Of a DNA stretch of 64,000 nucleotides, positions 36,356 through 45,086 are shown piece after piece. The notes beneath the pieces are model-generated. The model worked only from the letters and a program-made list of their open reading frames with translations. It did no database searches and had not been told where the DNA came from. This DNA comes from Planomicrobium sp. CPCC 101110 (GTDB lineage: Bacteria > Bacillota > Bacilli > Bacillales_A > Planococcaceae). Position numbers and translations under genes: made by a program. Each line of letters begins with the position of its first letter. Position 1 is the first letter of the stretch. The DNA lies in assembly GCF_007859395.1 (NCBI RefSeq), contig NZ_VOHD01000009.1, positions 186,001 through 250,000 of the forward strand, in the 5' to 3' direction.

Positions 36356-36904
36356 TCAAGCCATCCGCTTATAGAAAGACACGAAATTCCCGACCACTTG
36401 ATCCAGAAATCCTCTCGTACCGGAGTCGACCATTTCGTTCTGGCCGTTCAATTTTTCATGGACTGATCCGATGTAAACTTCGTTATTCGGAAGCAGCCAA
36501 GGCGATAGTGACGGATTGGATAGAATTTCCCTGAGATGGATTTGGGCACGGACACTGCCAAGCACACCCATAGAAGATCCGACAATAAAAGCCGGTTTCT
36601 CCCGAAGCACAAATCCGCCGCGCGACAACCAATCAATGGCGTTTTTCAAAGAACCAGGTATCGAGAAATTATATTCCGCTACCGCAAACAGAACGGCATC
36701 GGCCTGTTTGATCTTATTTCTGAACTCGATCACTTCTTGCGGTGCATTTTCTTCAGTATCAGGGTTATACATCGGGATGTCATGAATCAAAACAGGCTCG
36801 ATATCCATTTGGTCGGCATAGCGTTTTTTCATGTACTCCACTAACTTCAAGTTGTTCGAGTCTTTTCTCACACTTCCAATAACCGCTGCAACTTTGATTG
36901 TCAT
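36356..36904 (-). CDS. NAD(P)H-dependent FMN reductase (flavodoxin-like)
   Basis: 182 residues. GSVRKDSNNLKLVEYM near the N-terminus binds the FMN phosphate, and AVAEYNFSIPGSLKNAIDWLSR with GSSMGVLGSVRAQIHLREIL is the typical core of NADPH-dependent FMN reductases related to azoreductases and chromate/quinone reductases. The start at 36904 is set by GGAGAGGG upstream. Probably acts in quinone or flavin reduction; the substrate is unknown. Monocistronic. Confidence 0.9.
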   Translation of the reverse strand: MTIKVAAVIGSVRKDSNNLKLVEYMKKRYADQMDIEPVLIHDIPMYNPDTEENAPQEVIEFRNKIKQADAVLFAVAEYNFSIPGSLKNAIDWLSRGGFVLREKPAFIVGSSMGVLGSVRAQIHLREILSNPSLSPWLLPNNEVYIGSVHEKLNGQNEMVDSGTRGFLDQVVGNFVSFYKRMA

Positions 36905-37050
36905 TTTACCCTCTCCTTCGCCGGCTTCGCTGCCGTTCAAAATATTGTTACCGTACTGATACCCGAACTGTTGGGATTATAACATTAGAGCAGTTGTGGA
37001 CAGGATGGACTTTGCTTCCCCTTGTTTGCCTGAGCAATTTTCAAGCAAAT

Positions 37051-37088
37051 AAAAAAACTGCCATGGATGGAATCGCGGCAGTTTTTTG
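37051..37088 (-). terminator. Terminator after the yvbH-like gene
   Basis: AAAACTGCC / GGCAGTTTT stem with T run on the minus strand, 12 nt after the stop. Confidence 0.8.
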
Positions 37089-37099
37089 GATGATCGGGG

Positions 37100-37714
37100 T
37101 TAGTTATTAATGTACTTTTCGAAAACGTCCCCAAAATCTTTCACATGGTATTGGCTGCGGACTGATGTCAGCCACGTAAAGCCGAAATCTGTCAGCTTGG
37201 AGTATTGGACGTCAAGTTCAACATTTGAAGGGCGGGAATTTTGCAGGACTGTCACTGCTTTGTCCAAACTTTGGCCTGCCATATCGATCAGGATAGCATT
37301 TTCATATGTCATTTCTGCAATGCGCAGCAGGGTTTTATACAAGTCTTTCAATTTTTCGATTTGGTTTTTTTGAACATCAATTTTAAATGCCACAGCCCCT
37401 AAGCGAAAGCCGATTTCCACATCCAAATCGATTTTTCCCGCCGTCTCAAGAACTACATCTGAAATGATGTGCTGGGAATATGGATAGCGCCGCAATGTCC
37501 GTTTTGAAGACATGGCGCTTTCACCATCAACATGAATCAGCGCTAAATTTGTGAAACAGTATTCGTCAGCCCGGGTTTTGATCATGAAGTAAATTTTTTC
37601 ATCATCTTCATGCATGACATAATCATCTGCATCTGTTTTGTCGTAATCCTGCGGATCGATGATTTTCCCTACATCCGATAAACCTAGAGCGTCTGAAGCC
37701 ATCTTCTTGAACAT
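37100..37714 (-). CDS. PH-domain protein, YvbH-like
   Basis: 204 residues, the same length as Bacillus YvbH. The N-terminal bacterial PH domain (MFKKMASDALGLSDVGKII, YFMIKTRADEYCFTNLALI, RYPYSQHIISDVVLETAG) is followed by a C-terminal helical YvbH-like oligomerisation region (residues ~125-204). Function unknown. The start at 37714 follows AAGGGG by 8 nt; a GTG two codons earlier is too close to that site. Monocistronic. Confidence 0.88.
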   Translation of the reverse strand: MFKKMASDALGLSDVGKIIDPQDYDKTDADDYVMHEDDEKIYFMIKTRADEYCFTNLALIHVDGESAMSSKRTLRRYPYSQHIISDVVLETAGKIDLDVEIGFRLGAVAFKIDVQKNQIEKLKDLYKTLLRIAEMTYENAILIDMAGQSLDKAVTVLQNSRPSNVELDVQYSKLTDFGFTWLTSVRSQYHVKDFGDVFEKYINN

Positions 37715-37816
37715 ATACACAACCCCTTCTCTGCTTGGAAAAGATTTTCCTTAATATAACAAGTTTACCAGAGAATCAATGAGGCAGCATCCATAAAAAA
37801 GCTTTCCCTCTTTGGC

Positions 37817-38317
37817 TTATTGTGCATTCAGTTTGACGATGGAGTAGTTCAGGCCGAGAGCGAAAGCAACCCAGCCGATGTACGGAACCATAAGCATCGA
37901 GGCGGTCTTGTCGTATTTGCTGAACCTATATGCTGTAAAGGTTACCGCTGCAAGCAGGAACGCCATTTCCACTAATGCAGTGCCCCGCAGCCCCCATTTG
38001 AAAAACAGAAAGGACCATAAGAAGTTCAAGCCCAGTTGTATGTCATACGGCAAACTCGTCTTTGAGCGTGCATTTTGAAGCTTCGCTTTTTCATCTGCCC
38101 GGTACTTCGCAATCCCCATTGCCGCATACAGCGTAGTCCAAACCGCCGGAAAGACCCATGGAGCGGGAGAAAATGAAGGCTTTTTCAACTTGTCGTACTT
38201 TTCCTGCGAGCCTTGATTAGCAAACATCCCGATAATCGATCCACCGACAACGGGGACCAATACATTCACTGCCAATTTTTTCACATCCACTTGCCCATCC
38301 ACTTTCAGTAGCTCCAC
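37817..38317 (-). CDS. TspO/MBR-family membrane protein
   Basis: 166 residues with five transmembrane helices. KPSFSPAPWVFPAVWTTLYAAMGIA and the later LNFLWSFLFFKWG are the signature of the TspO family, which bind tetrapyrroles and may degrade porphyrin under light and oxygen. The start is GTG with AGAGGCG upstream. The branch here resembles the tryptophan-rich sensory protein homologs of Bacillus. Monocistronic; no clear terminator. Confidence 0.9.
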   Translation of the reverse strand: MELLKVDGQVDVKKLAVNVLVPVVGGSIIGMFANQGSQEKYDKLKKPSFSPAPWVFPAVWTTLYAAMGIAKYRADEKAKLQNARSKTSLPYDIQLGLNFLWSFLFFKWGLRGTALVEMAFLLAAVTFTAYRFSKYDKTASMLMVPYIGWVAFALGLNYSIVKLNAQ

Positions 38318-38511
38318 TTTTCTACGCCTCTTTTCAATTTGTTTTTTTGTATTACTCTATCCTCTCATGCGGATATTAAACATGGTGCTCTGCATAAAAA
38401 CTGCTTAGGCAAATCTTTCAAAGGATTTGGTTCATGGATTTTTTGAAGCTCGAAAGGTTTTCATTTCAAAATACCGAACTTCTACTTTATAAACATGAAA
38501 GAGGTGCAGAA

Positions 38512-38976
38512 ATGGACATTCATTTACAACCCGTCACACGAAAAAATTGGGAGGAGGCTTTAACGCTGCAAGTGAAAGAAGCCCAGCGCAGCTTCACCCC
38601 TTCTGTTGCGGTATCACTTGCAAAAATCGCCATTAAACCGGACGGCGACCACGTTACTTATTTGCCTTTTGCCATCTATGAGCAAGACAGCCTAGTGGGA
38701 TTCATCATGCATGCCTACGAGGAAGGCACAGACAATATGTATTGGATAAACGGCTTTTTAATCGATGAAAAGCAGCAAGGAAAAGGGTATGGGAAAGCCG
38801 CTTTTGCCGAGATGGTCCGCTGGATAACAAAGCGGTTTCCCGAATGCCGGGAAATCCGGCTGACCGTCCATAAAGACAACCACGCTGCCCGCTCCCTCTA
38901 CATCCACTTCGGCTTCCGTCCGACTGGTGAAGTTTTTGGGGAGCATGAGGAAGTAATGGTTTTTTCGGTCAATTAA
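38512..38976 (+). CDS. GNAT acetyltransferase, BltD-like
   Basis: 154 residues. The acetyl-CoA binding loop reads DEKQQGKGYGKAAF (residues ~83-96), followed by LTVHKDNHAARSLYIHFGFRPTGE, as in the spermine/spermidine acetyltransferase BltD branch. Start at 38512 with AAAGAGG 7 nt upstream; a longer frame from 38434 lacks a site. Polyamine acetylation is plausible but not certain. No multidrug pump gene (blt) is adjacent. Confidence 0.82.
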   Translation: MDIHLQPVTRKNWEEALTLQVKEAQRSFTPSVAVSLAKIAIKPDGDHVTYLPFAIYEQDSLVGFIMHAYEEGTDNMYWINGFLIDEKQQGKGYGKAAFAEMVRWITKRFPECREIRLTVHKDNHAARSLYIHFGFRPTGEVFGEHEEVMVFSVN

Positions 38977-39014
38977 AAAGGACCTTGTCCAATTTACAAA
39001 ACCCTTTCAGCAAG

Positions 39015-39051
39015 ACCAAAAAAGCAGATAACTGGTATCTGCTTTTTTGGT
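39015..39051. terminator. Bidirectional terminator
   Basis: ACCAAAAAAGCAGATA / TATCTGCTTTTTTGGT between convergent genes. Confidence 0.9.
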
Positions 39052-39052
39052 G

Positions 39053-40333
39053 CTATCTTTTATCCACCCGGTAAGTAAACTCTACCGGCACTTCTTTTTT
39101 TGCAGCCGTACGCACAATGAACATTATATTGCCCGCATTCCTGATTTCGTAATCGTGCGACGACGATTCCATTGTCCAAATAGGTTCATCCATAGAATGG
39201 TGAATATGGATTCGGACGTTTTCCTCTTTTCCATTCGCCAAATCATAGCAATACGTTATATACTCCACGCCTTCTTGCATCCAGCGCTTTTTCTCGTAGC
39301 TATTGCATCTGATATTGAACGCTTCCCCGATCCTGATTGATACAGCTTCCCCCTCCGTTACGGAGCCGATGGCATCTTCCCCGATAAATTCCAGTTCTTT
39401 GTCCGTATCCAGGCTATATAGCTTCACCTTGCCGCTGGCTAAAGAAACGCCAAGGCCATTTGTTTTTTTATTGTCAAATTCCATTTTTATAGTTGCCCGA
39501 TTGCTCCATTTGTCTACTTCATAGATTGTCCGAAACGAATCTATATGAGCTTCCAAGAACGCAATCTGTGTTGTTTGTCCATTCAAAAGCGTAACGGGCT
39601 GTCCTATCCTGTAGGTGTGGCGGTCCCTAAAATCATATCCTTCAATTGATGGTCGGCTAACTGAACTTTCATGCACTCCCAGCTCAGGGGAAAAATCACC
39701 GGTCCTCGGCTGCCGGTAAACTTTTCCAGCCATCAACTTCAAAGCCGCGCCGATAAAATCGATTCCAGCGTCATTGCGAATCTCCAGCCATCCCATCAGC
39801 TGGAGCTCCGTTCCCTTGATCTCTGCTATATAGTTCATCTGCCATTCGATGCCTTCGGCTAAGTATGACACTTTTATATGATCCTCCATTTTACCAGGCG
39901 CTGTCTTCCAAACAAGCGCTGGACCATCAAAAAAGCTTTCCGGCAACGGCGGTACAACAAGCTCACCTTTGGGATCTATCACCACTTCTTTTGTGTCCTG
40001 CAGCTCCCCGATCAAGCCATCCCCAATGCTCAGCAAGCGGATTTTCCTTTCTTCTCCAGTATCATGTTTGCGTATTGCCACTTCTTGACCGATATACTTT
40101 TCGAGCAGGTTGCTTTTGTTCAGTAAATCCTGGCTAGATCTTTGTTCAAGCATATTGAAACCCTTCGCCAAAACCGAACCGGCTTCTATGCCTCTGGCGA
40201 TATCCGTAAAACAAATCTCGTCTATTTCTTCTTGGACCCCAATTCGGCGCACTTCTTTGACCATGCAAAAACCGCCGTGATAAACAGTTAAACTGAGAGA
40301 AATTCGTTCCTTGGCCGTCGATTGGTACTTCAT
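39053..40333 (-). CDS. DUF4139 domain protein
   Basis: 426 residues. The N-terminal part (LSLTVYHGGFCMVKEVRR) and the central VSYLAEGIEWQMNYIAEI followed by LMGWLEIRNDAG match the DUF4139 (mucoidy-inhibitor-like) beta-sandwich region; the end reads ...VPVEFTYRV. There is no signal peptide, so it is probably cytosolic. AAAGGGG lies before the ATG at 40333; the frame is open to 40492 without a site. Members are of unknown function. Monocistronic, divergent from the abgB-like gene. Confidence 0.8.
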   Translation of the reverse strand: MKYQSTAKERISLSLTVYHGGFCMVKEVRRIGVQEEIDEICFTDIARGIEAGSVLAKGFNMLEQRSSQDLLNKSNLLEKYIGQEVAIRKHDTGEERKIRLLSIGDGLIGELQDTKEVVIDPKGELVVPPLPESFFDGPALVWKTAPGKMEDHIKVSYLAEGIEWQMNYIAEIKGTELQLMGWLEIRNDAGIDFIGAALKLMAGKVYRQPRTGDFSPELGVHESSVSRPSIEGYDFRDRHTYRIGQPVTLLNGQTTQIAFLEAHIDSFRTIYEVDKWSNRATIKMEFDNKKTNGLGVSLASGKVKLYSLDTDKELEFIGEDAIGSVTEGEAVSIRIGEAFNIRCNSYEKKRWMQEGVEYITYCYDLANGKEENVRIHIHHSMDEPIWTMESSSHDYEIRNAGNIMFIVRTAAKKEVPVEFTYRVDKR

Positions 40334-40577
40334 CTTGCCGCCCCTTTCTTGAAGTGCATGCTGCTTCTTCGCTAACTTTGGCTTAAAGCAAAACTGGAAA
40401 TTCAGTAATACGGATTCACAAACTTCGGCAAGAGCCATCGCCTTGCAAGATGTTCTAAATGCTACGGCCATTTTAACATTTTTTATCAGCAAACAACCAA
40501 ATTTTCAGATTATTTTGATCTGTCCATTCCAATTCCTGTACAATAAAGTTAATACTTTTTGAAGGAGTGACGTTCTA

Positions 40578-42017
40578 ATGGCAAGCACTAAATCTTTTGT
40601 AACTGATTTTATGGAAAAATACAGGTCCCGTTTCGAAGAAATCAGCACACATGTATGGAACCACCCGGAAACCCGTTTCCAGGAATACGAATCGGCCGCC
40701 TTTTTAGCAAATGCACTCGAAACGGAAGGATTTGCGGTTGAACGAAATGTAGCCGGCATTGAAACTGCCTTTATCGGTACGTTTGGAGAAGGAGCACCCT
40801 ACATCGGCTTTTTAGGGGAATTTGATGCCTTGTCCGGCCTTAGCCAGCAAGCGAATATCGCTGAACAGAAACCGATTGTCGAAGGCGGAATCGGCCACGG
40901 GTGCGGACATAATTTGCTTGGCACCGGCGCTCTTTCATCTGCATTTGCAGTGAAAGCTTATATGGAAGAACATAACTTGCCCGGGACAGTCCAGTTTTTC
41001 GGATGCCCTGGCGAAGAAGGCGGTTCAGGCAAAACTTTTATGGCAAGAGAAGGCGTATTTGACCACCTTGACGTTGCGCTGTCTTGGCATCCATCTCCTG
41101 TGAATAGCATCATGCATCTCAGCACGCTCGCCAATTACCAAGTCTATTTCCGATTCAAAGGCATTACCTCCCATGCCGCAAATTCTCCGCATCTCGGGCG
41201 AAGTGCATTGGACGCGGTTGAACTGATGAATGTCGGCGTCAACTATTTGCGGGAGCATGTTCCTGCAGATGCTCGCATGCATTACGCCGTGACAAATACC
41301 GGCGGCTATTCCCCGAACGTTGTGCAAGCAGATGCGGAGGTCCTTTACTTGATCCGCGCGCCAAAAGTAGAGCAAGTGGATGAAATCTATAAACGGGTTT
41401 GCAAAGTCGCAGAAGGCGCCGCACTTATGACCGAAACCCAGCTTACCATCACTTTTGATAAAGCCTGTTCAAACTATGAGCCGAACCGGGCATTAGAAAA
41501 AATACTCCACCGCTGTCTTGTGGAAACCGGCGCGGGATCTGCAAGCGAAGAAGACCAGCAGTTTGCGAAAGCCATATGGGAATCATTGAATGAGGGCGAA
41601 CAAAAAAGCGCGGTTGAAGTGCTGAAAGGTTTTGGCTATACCGGAGATGGGTCAGAATTTGAAGGCAAGTATTTATACGATGATGTTTCAGAATATATCC
41701 CTTCCGATGAAGTATTATCCGGGTCGACCGACGTTTCAGATGTCAGCTGGCTTGTACCGACTGCGCAATGCACAACGGCAACGGCAGCACTTGGAACCCC
41801 TCTTCATACATGGCAGATGGTGACCCAAGGCATTTCGCCATTTGCCCATTCCGGAATGCTGCGCGCCGGAACAGCGATGGCGTTGACAGCCATCCACTTG
41901 CTTGAAAATACAGACGAGCTGAAAGCGATCAAAGAAGAACACGAAAAGAAACGCGAAAAAAACCCGTACGTCTGCCCGATTCCAGCAGAGGTCAAACCTT
42001 CTGTTATCAAAAACTAG
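40578..42017 (+). CDS. abgB: M20 amidohydrolase, p-aminobenzoyl-glutamate hydrolase subunit B-like
   Basis: 479 residues (E. coli AbgB is 481). GHGCGHNLLGTG supplies the M20 metal ligands, PGEEGGSGK the catalytic Glu, and SHAANSPHLGRSALDAVELMN the dimerisation domain. The long DVSDVSWLVPTAQCTTATAALGTPLHTWQ tail is typical of AbgB. With AbgA it cleaves p-aminobenzoyl-glutamate, a folate breakdown product. GAAGGAG precedes the ATG. Unusually it lies on the strand opposite abgA-abgT, converging on abgA through a strong terminator. Confidence 0.88.
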   Translation: MASTKSFVTDFMEKYRSRFEEISTHVWNHPETRFQEYESAAFLANALETEGFAVERNVAGIETAFIGTFGEGAPYIGFLGEFDALSGLSQQANIAEQKPIVEGGIGHGCGHNLLGTGALSSAFAVKAYMEEHNLPGTVQFFGCPGEEGGSGKTFMAREGVFDHLDVALSWHPSPVNSIMHLSTLANYQVYFRFKGITSHAANSPHLGRSALDAVELMNVGVNYLREHVPADARMHYAVTNTGGYSPNVVQADAEVLYLIRAPKVEQVDEIYKRVCKVAEGAALMTETQLTITFDKACSNYEPNRALEKILHRCLVETGAGSASEEDQQFAKAIWESLNEGEQKSAVEVLKGFGYTGDGSEFEGKYLYDDVSEYIPSDEVLSGSTDVSDVSWLVPTAQCTTATAALGTPLHTWQMVTQGISPFAHSGMLRAGTAMALTAIHLLENTDELKAIKEEHEKKREKNPYVCPIPAEVKPSVIKN

Positions 42018-42019
42018 CA

Positions 42020-42060
42020 TAAGCCCGCCATAGGAATCAGATTCCTATGGCGGGCTTATT
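42020..42060. terminator. Bidirectional terminator
   Basis: AAGCCCGCCATAGGAAT / ATTCCTATGGCGGGCTT, a 17-bp perfect stem between the convergent abgB- and abgA-like genes. Confidence 0.95.
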
Positions 42061-42068
42061 ATCTTTTG

Positions 42069-43370
42069 TTATTTTGCAAGAGAAGCGGCAATCCGGAAGA
42101 GCACATCAACACCTGCCGGCAATACTTCTTCGTCGTAATCGAACAGCTCATTATGATGCCCTGCGGCAAGTGTTGTCCCCACGATAATATATGTGGCAAG
42201 GCCGCCTTTGTTTTTTACACGCTCCATAAAATAAGTGGCATCTTCCGAACCTGCCGCTCCTTCACTCCATTTGGTGACATTCTCAACAAGCGGCGACTGC
42301 GCTGCCGCTTCCGCCACGATTTCAACCAATTCCGGACTTGGCTTGCTGCTGCGCGCTTCACCGACAATGTCCACTTCCACTTGCGTATCGTACATTGCAG
42401 CAGCGCCGTTCAAGACATTCAACGCTTGCGTGCGTATATAATCGTTGATTTCGGAAGTTTCCCCCCGCGTTTCAATTTTCAAAAGAGCGCGGGAAGGAAT
42501 GATATTGCGCCCGCTTCCAGCTTGAAGCACTCCGACATTCACCCGGGAAGCGCCGTCCGCATGGCGAGGAATCCCATATAAACCGAGCACGGCAGTGGAA
42601 GCCGCCATCAAGGCATTTTTCCCTTCATGCGGACGGCCTCCCGCGTGTGAAGCTTTTCCTTTGAATACAACATCCATTTTTGTTGTGGCTAAAAATCCTG
42701 CATTGCCCGCAACAATCTCGCCTGCCGGCACACCAGTCCCCAAATGGGTCGCGATAAAGTAATCCACATCATCGACCACGCCTGCTTCTGTCATCGACTT
42801 GGCGCCGCGCGTCCCTTCTTCAGCCGGCTGAAAAATCAATTTGAAAGTCCCGCTAAACCGGTCTTTTTGCTGCATAAGAAGAGATGCAAGTCCTAGGCCG
42901 ATGGCAGTGTGGCCGTCATGGCCGCATGCGTGCATCATATTGGCATTGACCGAGGCAAACCCTTCCGCGAACGGGATATGCCCTTCGCTCAACTCTTCCT
43001 GAATATCAAGGGCATCCATATCGACGCGAAACGCCACAACCGGCCCTGGCCTTCCGGTATCGAGAACTCCGACAACTCCAGTCATCCCGCCAGTCAATTT
43101 CGGAAGCCATTTTTCATCGGCGCCGTTCTCTTTTGCCCATTGCTGGTGTTTCTCCAATACCGTTGCATCCGGAACGCCCATGCGCGCTTCCGCCTCCATC
43201 ACTTCACTGCCTGCCTTTACTTTATAGCCTAACTTTTCCAAATAGGCAGCGACAATAGAGGCAGTCCGCATTTCAAGAAACCCTGATTCTGCATATTTGT
43301 GGAAATCGCGTCTCCAAGTCTGTAGCTGCGGGCGCAATTCTTCAACCGCCTGCTGTAAATCCGTAGCCAT
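42069..43370 (-). CDS. abgA: M20 amidohydrolase, p-aminobenzoyl-glutamate hydrolase subunit A-like
   Basis: 433 residues (E. coli AbgA is 436). MHACGHDGHTAIGLG and FQPAEEGTRGAKSM are the M20D metal and catalytic motifs; KASHAGGRPHEGKNALMAAS opens the dimer domain. The ~30-residue insert after residue 55 (EARMGVPDATVLEKHQQWA...) fits AbgA rather than general aminoacylases. It follows abgT by 17 nt, so both are cotranscribed. Expected to work with the AbgB-like partner encoded convergently. Confidence 0.88.
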   Translation of the reverse strand: MATDLQQAVEELRPQLQTWRRDFHKYAESGFLEMRTASIVAAYLEKLGYKVKAGSEVMEAEARMGVPDATVLEKHQQWAKENGADEKWLPKLTGGMTGVVGVLDTGRPGPVVAFRVDMDALDIQEELSEGHIPFAEGFASVNANMMHACGHDGHTAIGLGLASLLMQQKDRFSGTFKLIFQPAEEGTRGAKSMTEAGVVDDVDYFIATHLGTGVPAGEIVAGNAGFLATTKMDVVFKGKASHAGGRPHEGKNALMAASTAVLGLYGIPRHADGASRVNVGVLQAGSGRNIIPSRALLKIETRGETSEINDYIRTQALNVLNGAAAMYDTQVEVDIVGEARSSKPSPELVEIVAEAAAQSPLVENVTKWSEGAAGSEDATYFMERVKNKGGLATYIIVGTTLAAGHHNELFDYDEEVLPAGVDVLFRIAASLAK

Positions 43371-43387
43371 TCAATCCCTTCTCTCTT

Positions 43388-44905
43388 TTATAGATATGGT
43401 GTAATTCCCGGTCCAAATGGTATTCCTGCATAGAAGAAAATCAGCAGTAAGATGATCCACGTAAGGAAAAATAGAAGCGAATACGGAATCATCAGTGAAA
43501 TCAGTGTGCCAAGACCCGCTTTTGCATCATACTGCCGCATGAATGACAGAACAACGATGAAATAAGGGTTCAAAGGCGTTATGATGTTCGTTGATGAATC
43601 GGCTATCCGGTAAGCTACTTGAGTGAACGCCGGGTGATAGCCGAGTTGCATAAACAGCGGAACAAATACAGGAGCTTCCAGTGCCCATTTTGCAGAACCA
43701 GATGTAATCAAGAAGTTCAGCAAAGCAGTAAAAATACTATATCCGATGATTACTGTAATGCCAGTCATGTTTATGCTTGTCAAAAATTCTGCGCCGTTCA
43801 CTGCAATCCAAGTCCCGATATTGGACCATGTGAAATAGGCGATAAATTGGGCAGCGGCGAAAATGAGCACAATATAGCCTGCCAAATCTTTTATGGATTC
43901 GGTCATGTATTTTGATATGTCACTTATCTGCTTGATAGCACCCGTAGTTGCTCCGTAAGCCACACCTAATACCAAGAAGAAAATTAAAATGATAGGGACT
44001 ATGCCACTTAAAAATGGCGATGGTATCATGCCCCCTTCTTCATTGCGGAGCGGTGAATCCGGAAGCAGGATAAGAGCAAGCAGGGCACCAAGATATAGGA
44101 GTCCCGCAATTGCTGCATTGCGGAGCCCTTTGTTGGCTTTTGGATGTTCTTCCCCAACGTCCGCTTCAACCGCTTCCCCTTTGTATGTACCAAGTTTGGG
44201 TTCGATTATTTTCTCTGTTATAAGCCCGCCCACCAGGGTCAGGACAAACACAGAAACGATATTGAAATACCAGTTGTCAACCGGGGTTACAACCATGTTC
44301 GGGTCCAGGATCTGCGCCGCTTCTGTTGAGATGCCCGACAGAAGTGCATCTGTCCCGACAATCAAAAGGTTGGCAGTGAATCCGGCTCCCGCACTTGCGA
44401 ATCCCGCTGCCAAACCCGCAAGAGGATGGCGGCCGATTCGATAGAAGACCATAGCGGCCAAAGGCGGAATCAAGATGGTGGCAGCATCAGAAGCGATATT
44501 TCCCATTATCCCTACAAAAACAATTGCATAAGTGATAATGGCCTTCGGCGCTTTTAATACTGATTTTTTAATCGCTGTTTCAAGAAGGCCGACTTTGTCG
44601 GCAAGCCCGATGCCAAGCATCATCGCTAACACTAGGCCGAGCGGTGCAAAGCCGGTGAAGTTTTCGAGCATCGATGTCAATATGAATTGAAGCCCTGCTC
44701 CCGACAGCAGATTTTGAATAGCCAAGTTTTCACCTGTTCCTGGGTGAATAACCGATGCATTAAACTGGGCAAAAATAAATGATGCAATCATGACAAGAAC
44801 CGCTAAATAAACAAATAACATGAATGGATCCGGCAACTTATTTCCGATCCGTTCCACTCCATTCAATATGCGGATAAACATTCCTGGCTTCTTTGCATTT
44901 TCCAT
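43388..44905 (-). CDS. abgT: AbgT-family transporter
   Basis: 505 residues, about 11-13 transmembrane helices. GNKLPDPFMLFVYLAVLVMI, the ASDAATILIPPLAAMVFYRIGRHPLAGLAAG segment and GSAKWALEAPVFVPLFMQLGYHPAFTQVAYRIADSSTNIITPLNPYF (given here in part) are diagnostic of the AbgT family. It imports p-aminobenzoyl-glutamate in E. coli, while some relatives export sulfonamides. AAGAGGAGG precedes the ATG. Adjacent to abgA, which favours uptake of the folate breakdown product. Confidence 0.9.
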   Translation of the reverse strand: MENAKKPGMFIRILNGVERIGNKLPDPFMLFVYLAVLVMIASFIFAQFNASVIHPGTGENLAIQNLLSGAGLQFILTSMLENFTGFAPLGLVLAMMLGIGLADKVGLLETAIKKSVLKAPKAIITYAIVFVGIMGNIASDAATILIPPLAAMVFYRIGRHPLAGLAAGFASAGAGFTANLLIVGTDALLSGISTEAAQILDPNMVVTPVDNWYFNIVSVFVLTLVGGLITEKIIEPKLGTYKGEAVEADVGEEHPKANKGLRNAAIAGLLYLGALLALILLPDSPLRNEEGGMIPSPFLSGIVPIILIFFLVLGVAYGATTGAIKQISDISKYMTESIKDLAGYIVLIFAAAQFIAYFTWSNIGTWIAVNGAEFLTSINMTGITVIIGYSIFTALLNFLITSGSAKWALEAPVFVPLFMQLGYHPAFTQVAYRIADSSTNIITPLNPYFIVVLSFMRQYDAKAGLGTLISLMIPYSLLFFLTWIILLLIFFYAGIPFGPGITPYL

Positions 44906-44945
44906 CTTCCAGCCTCCTCTTATTAATAAAATTTATAATAACATA

Positions 44946-44991
44946 AAAATTCTGTATTTTTATTGACAATATTCATTTTTTATAGAATTTT
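44946..44991. promoter_or_regulatory. Inverted repeat between divergent abgT and threonine aldolase genes
   Basis: AAAATTCT (44946-44953) and AGAATTTT (44984-44991) flank an AT-rich core containing TTGACA. Possible operator or simply two promoters back to back. Confidence 0.3.
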
Positions 44992-45086
44992 CTTTCAAGT
45001 TCGTTTGGCAAAGACCCATAAACTTTTGCTTTACCTATTGTCCATTGCAAAGAGACTATTTTAAACTAAAAACAGGAGGCGAAATT

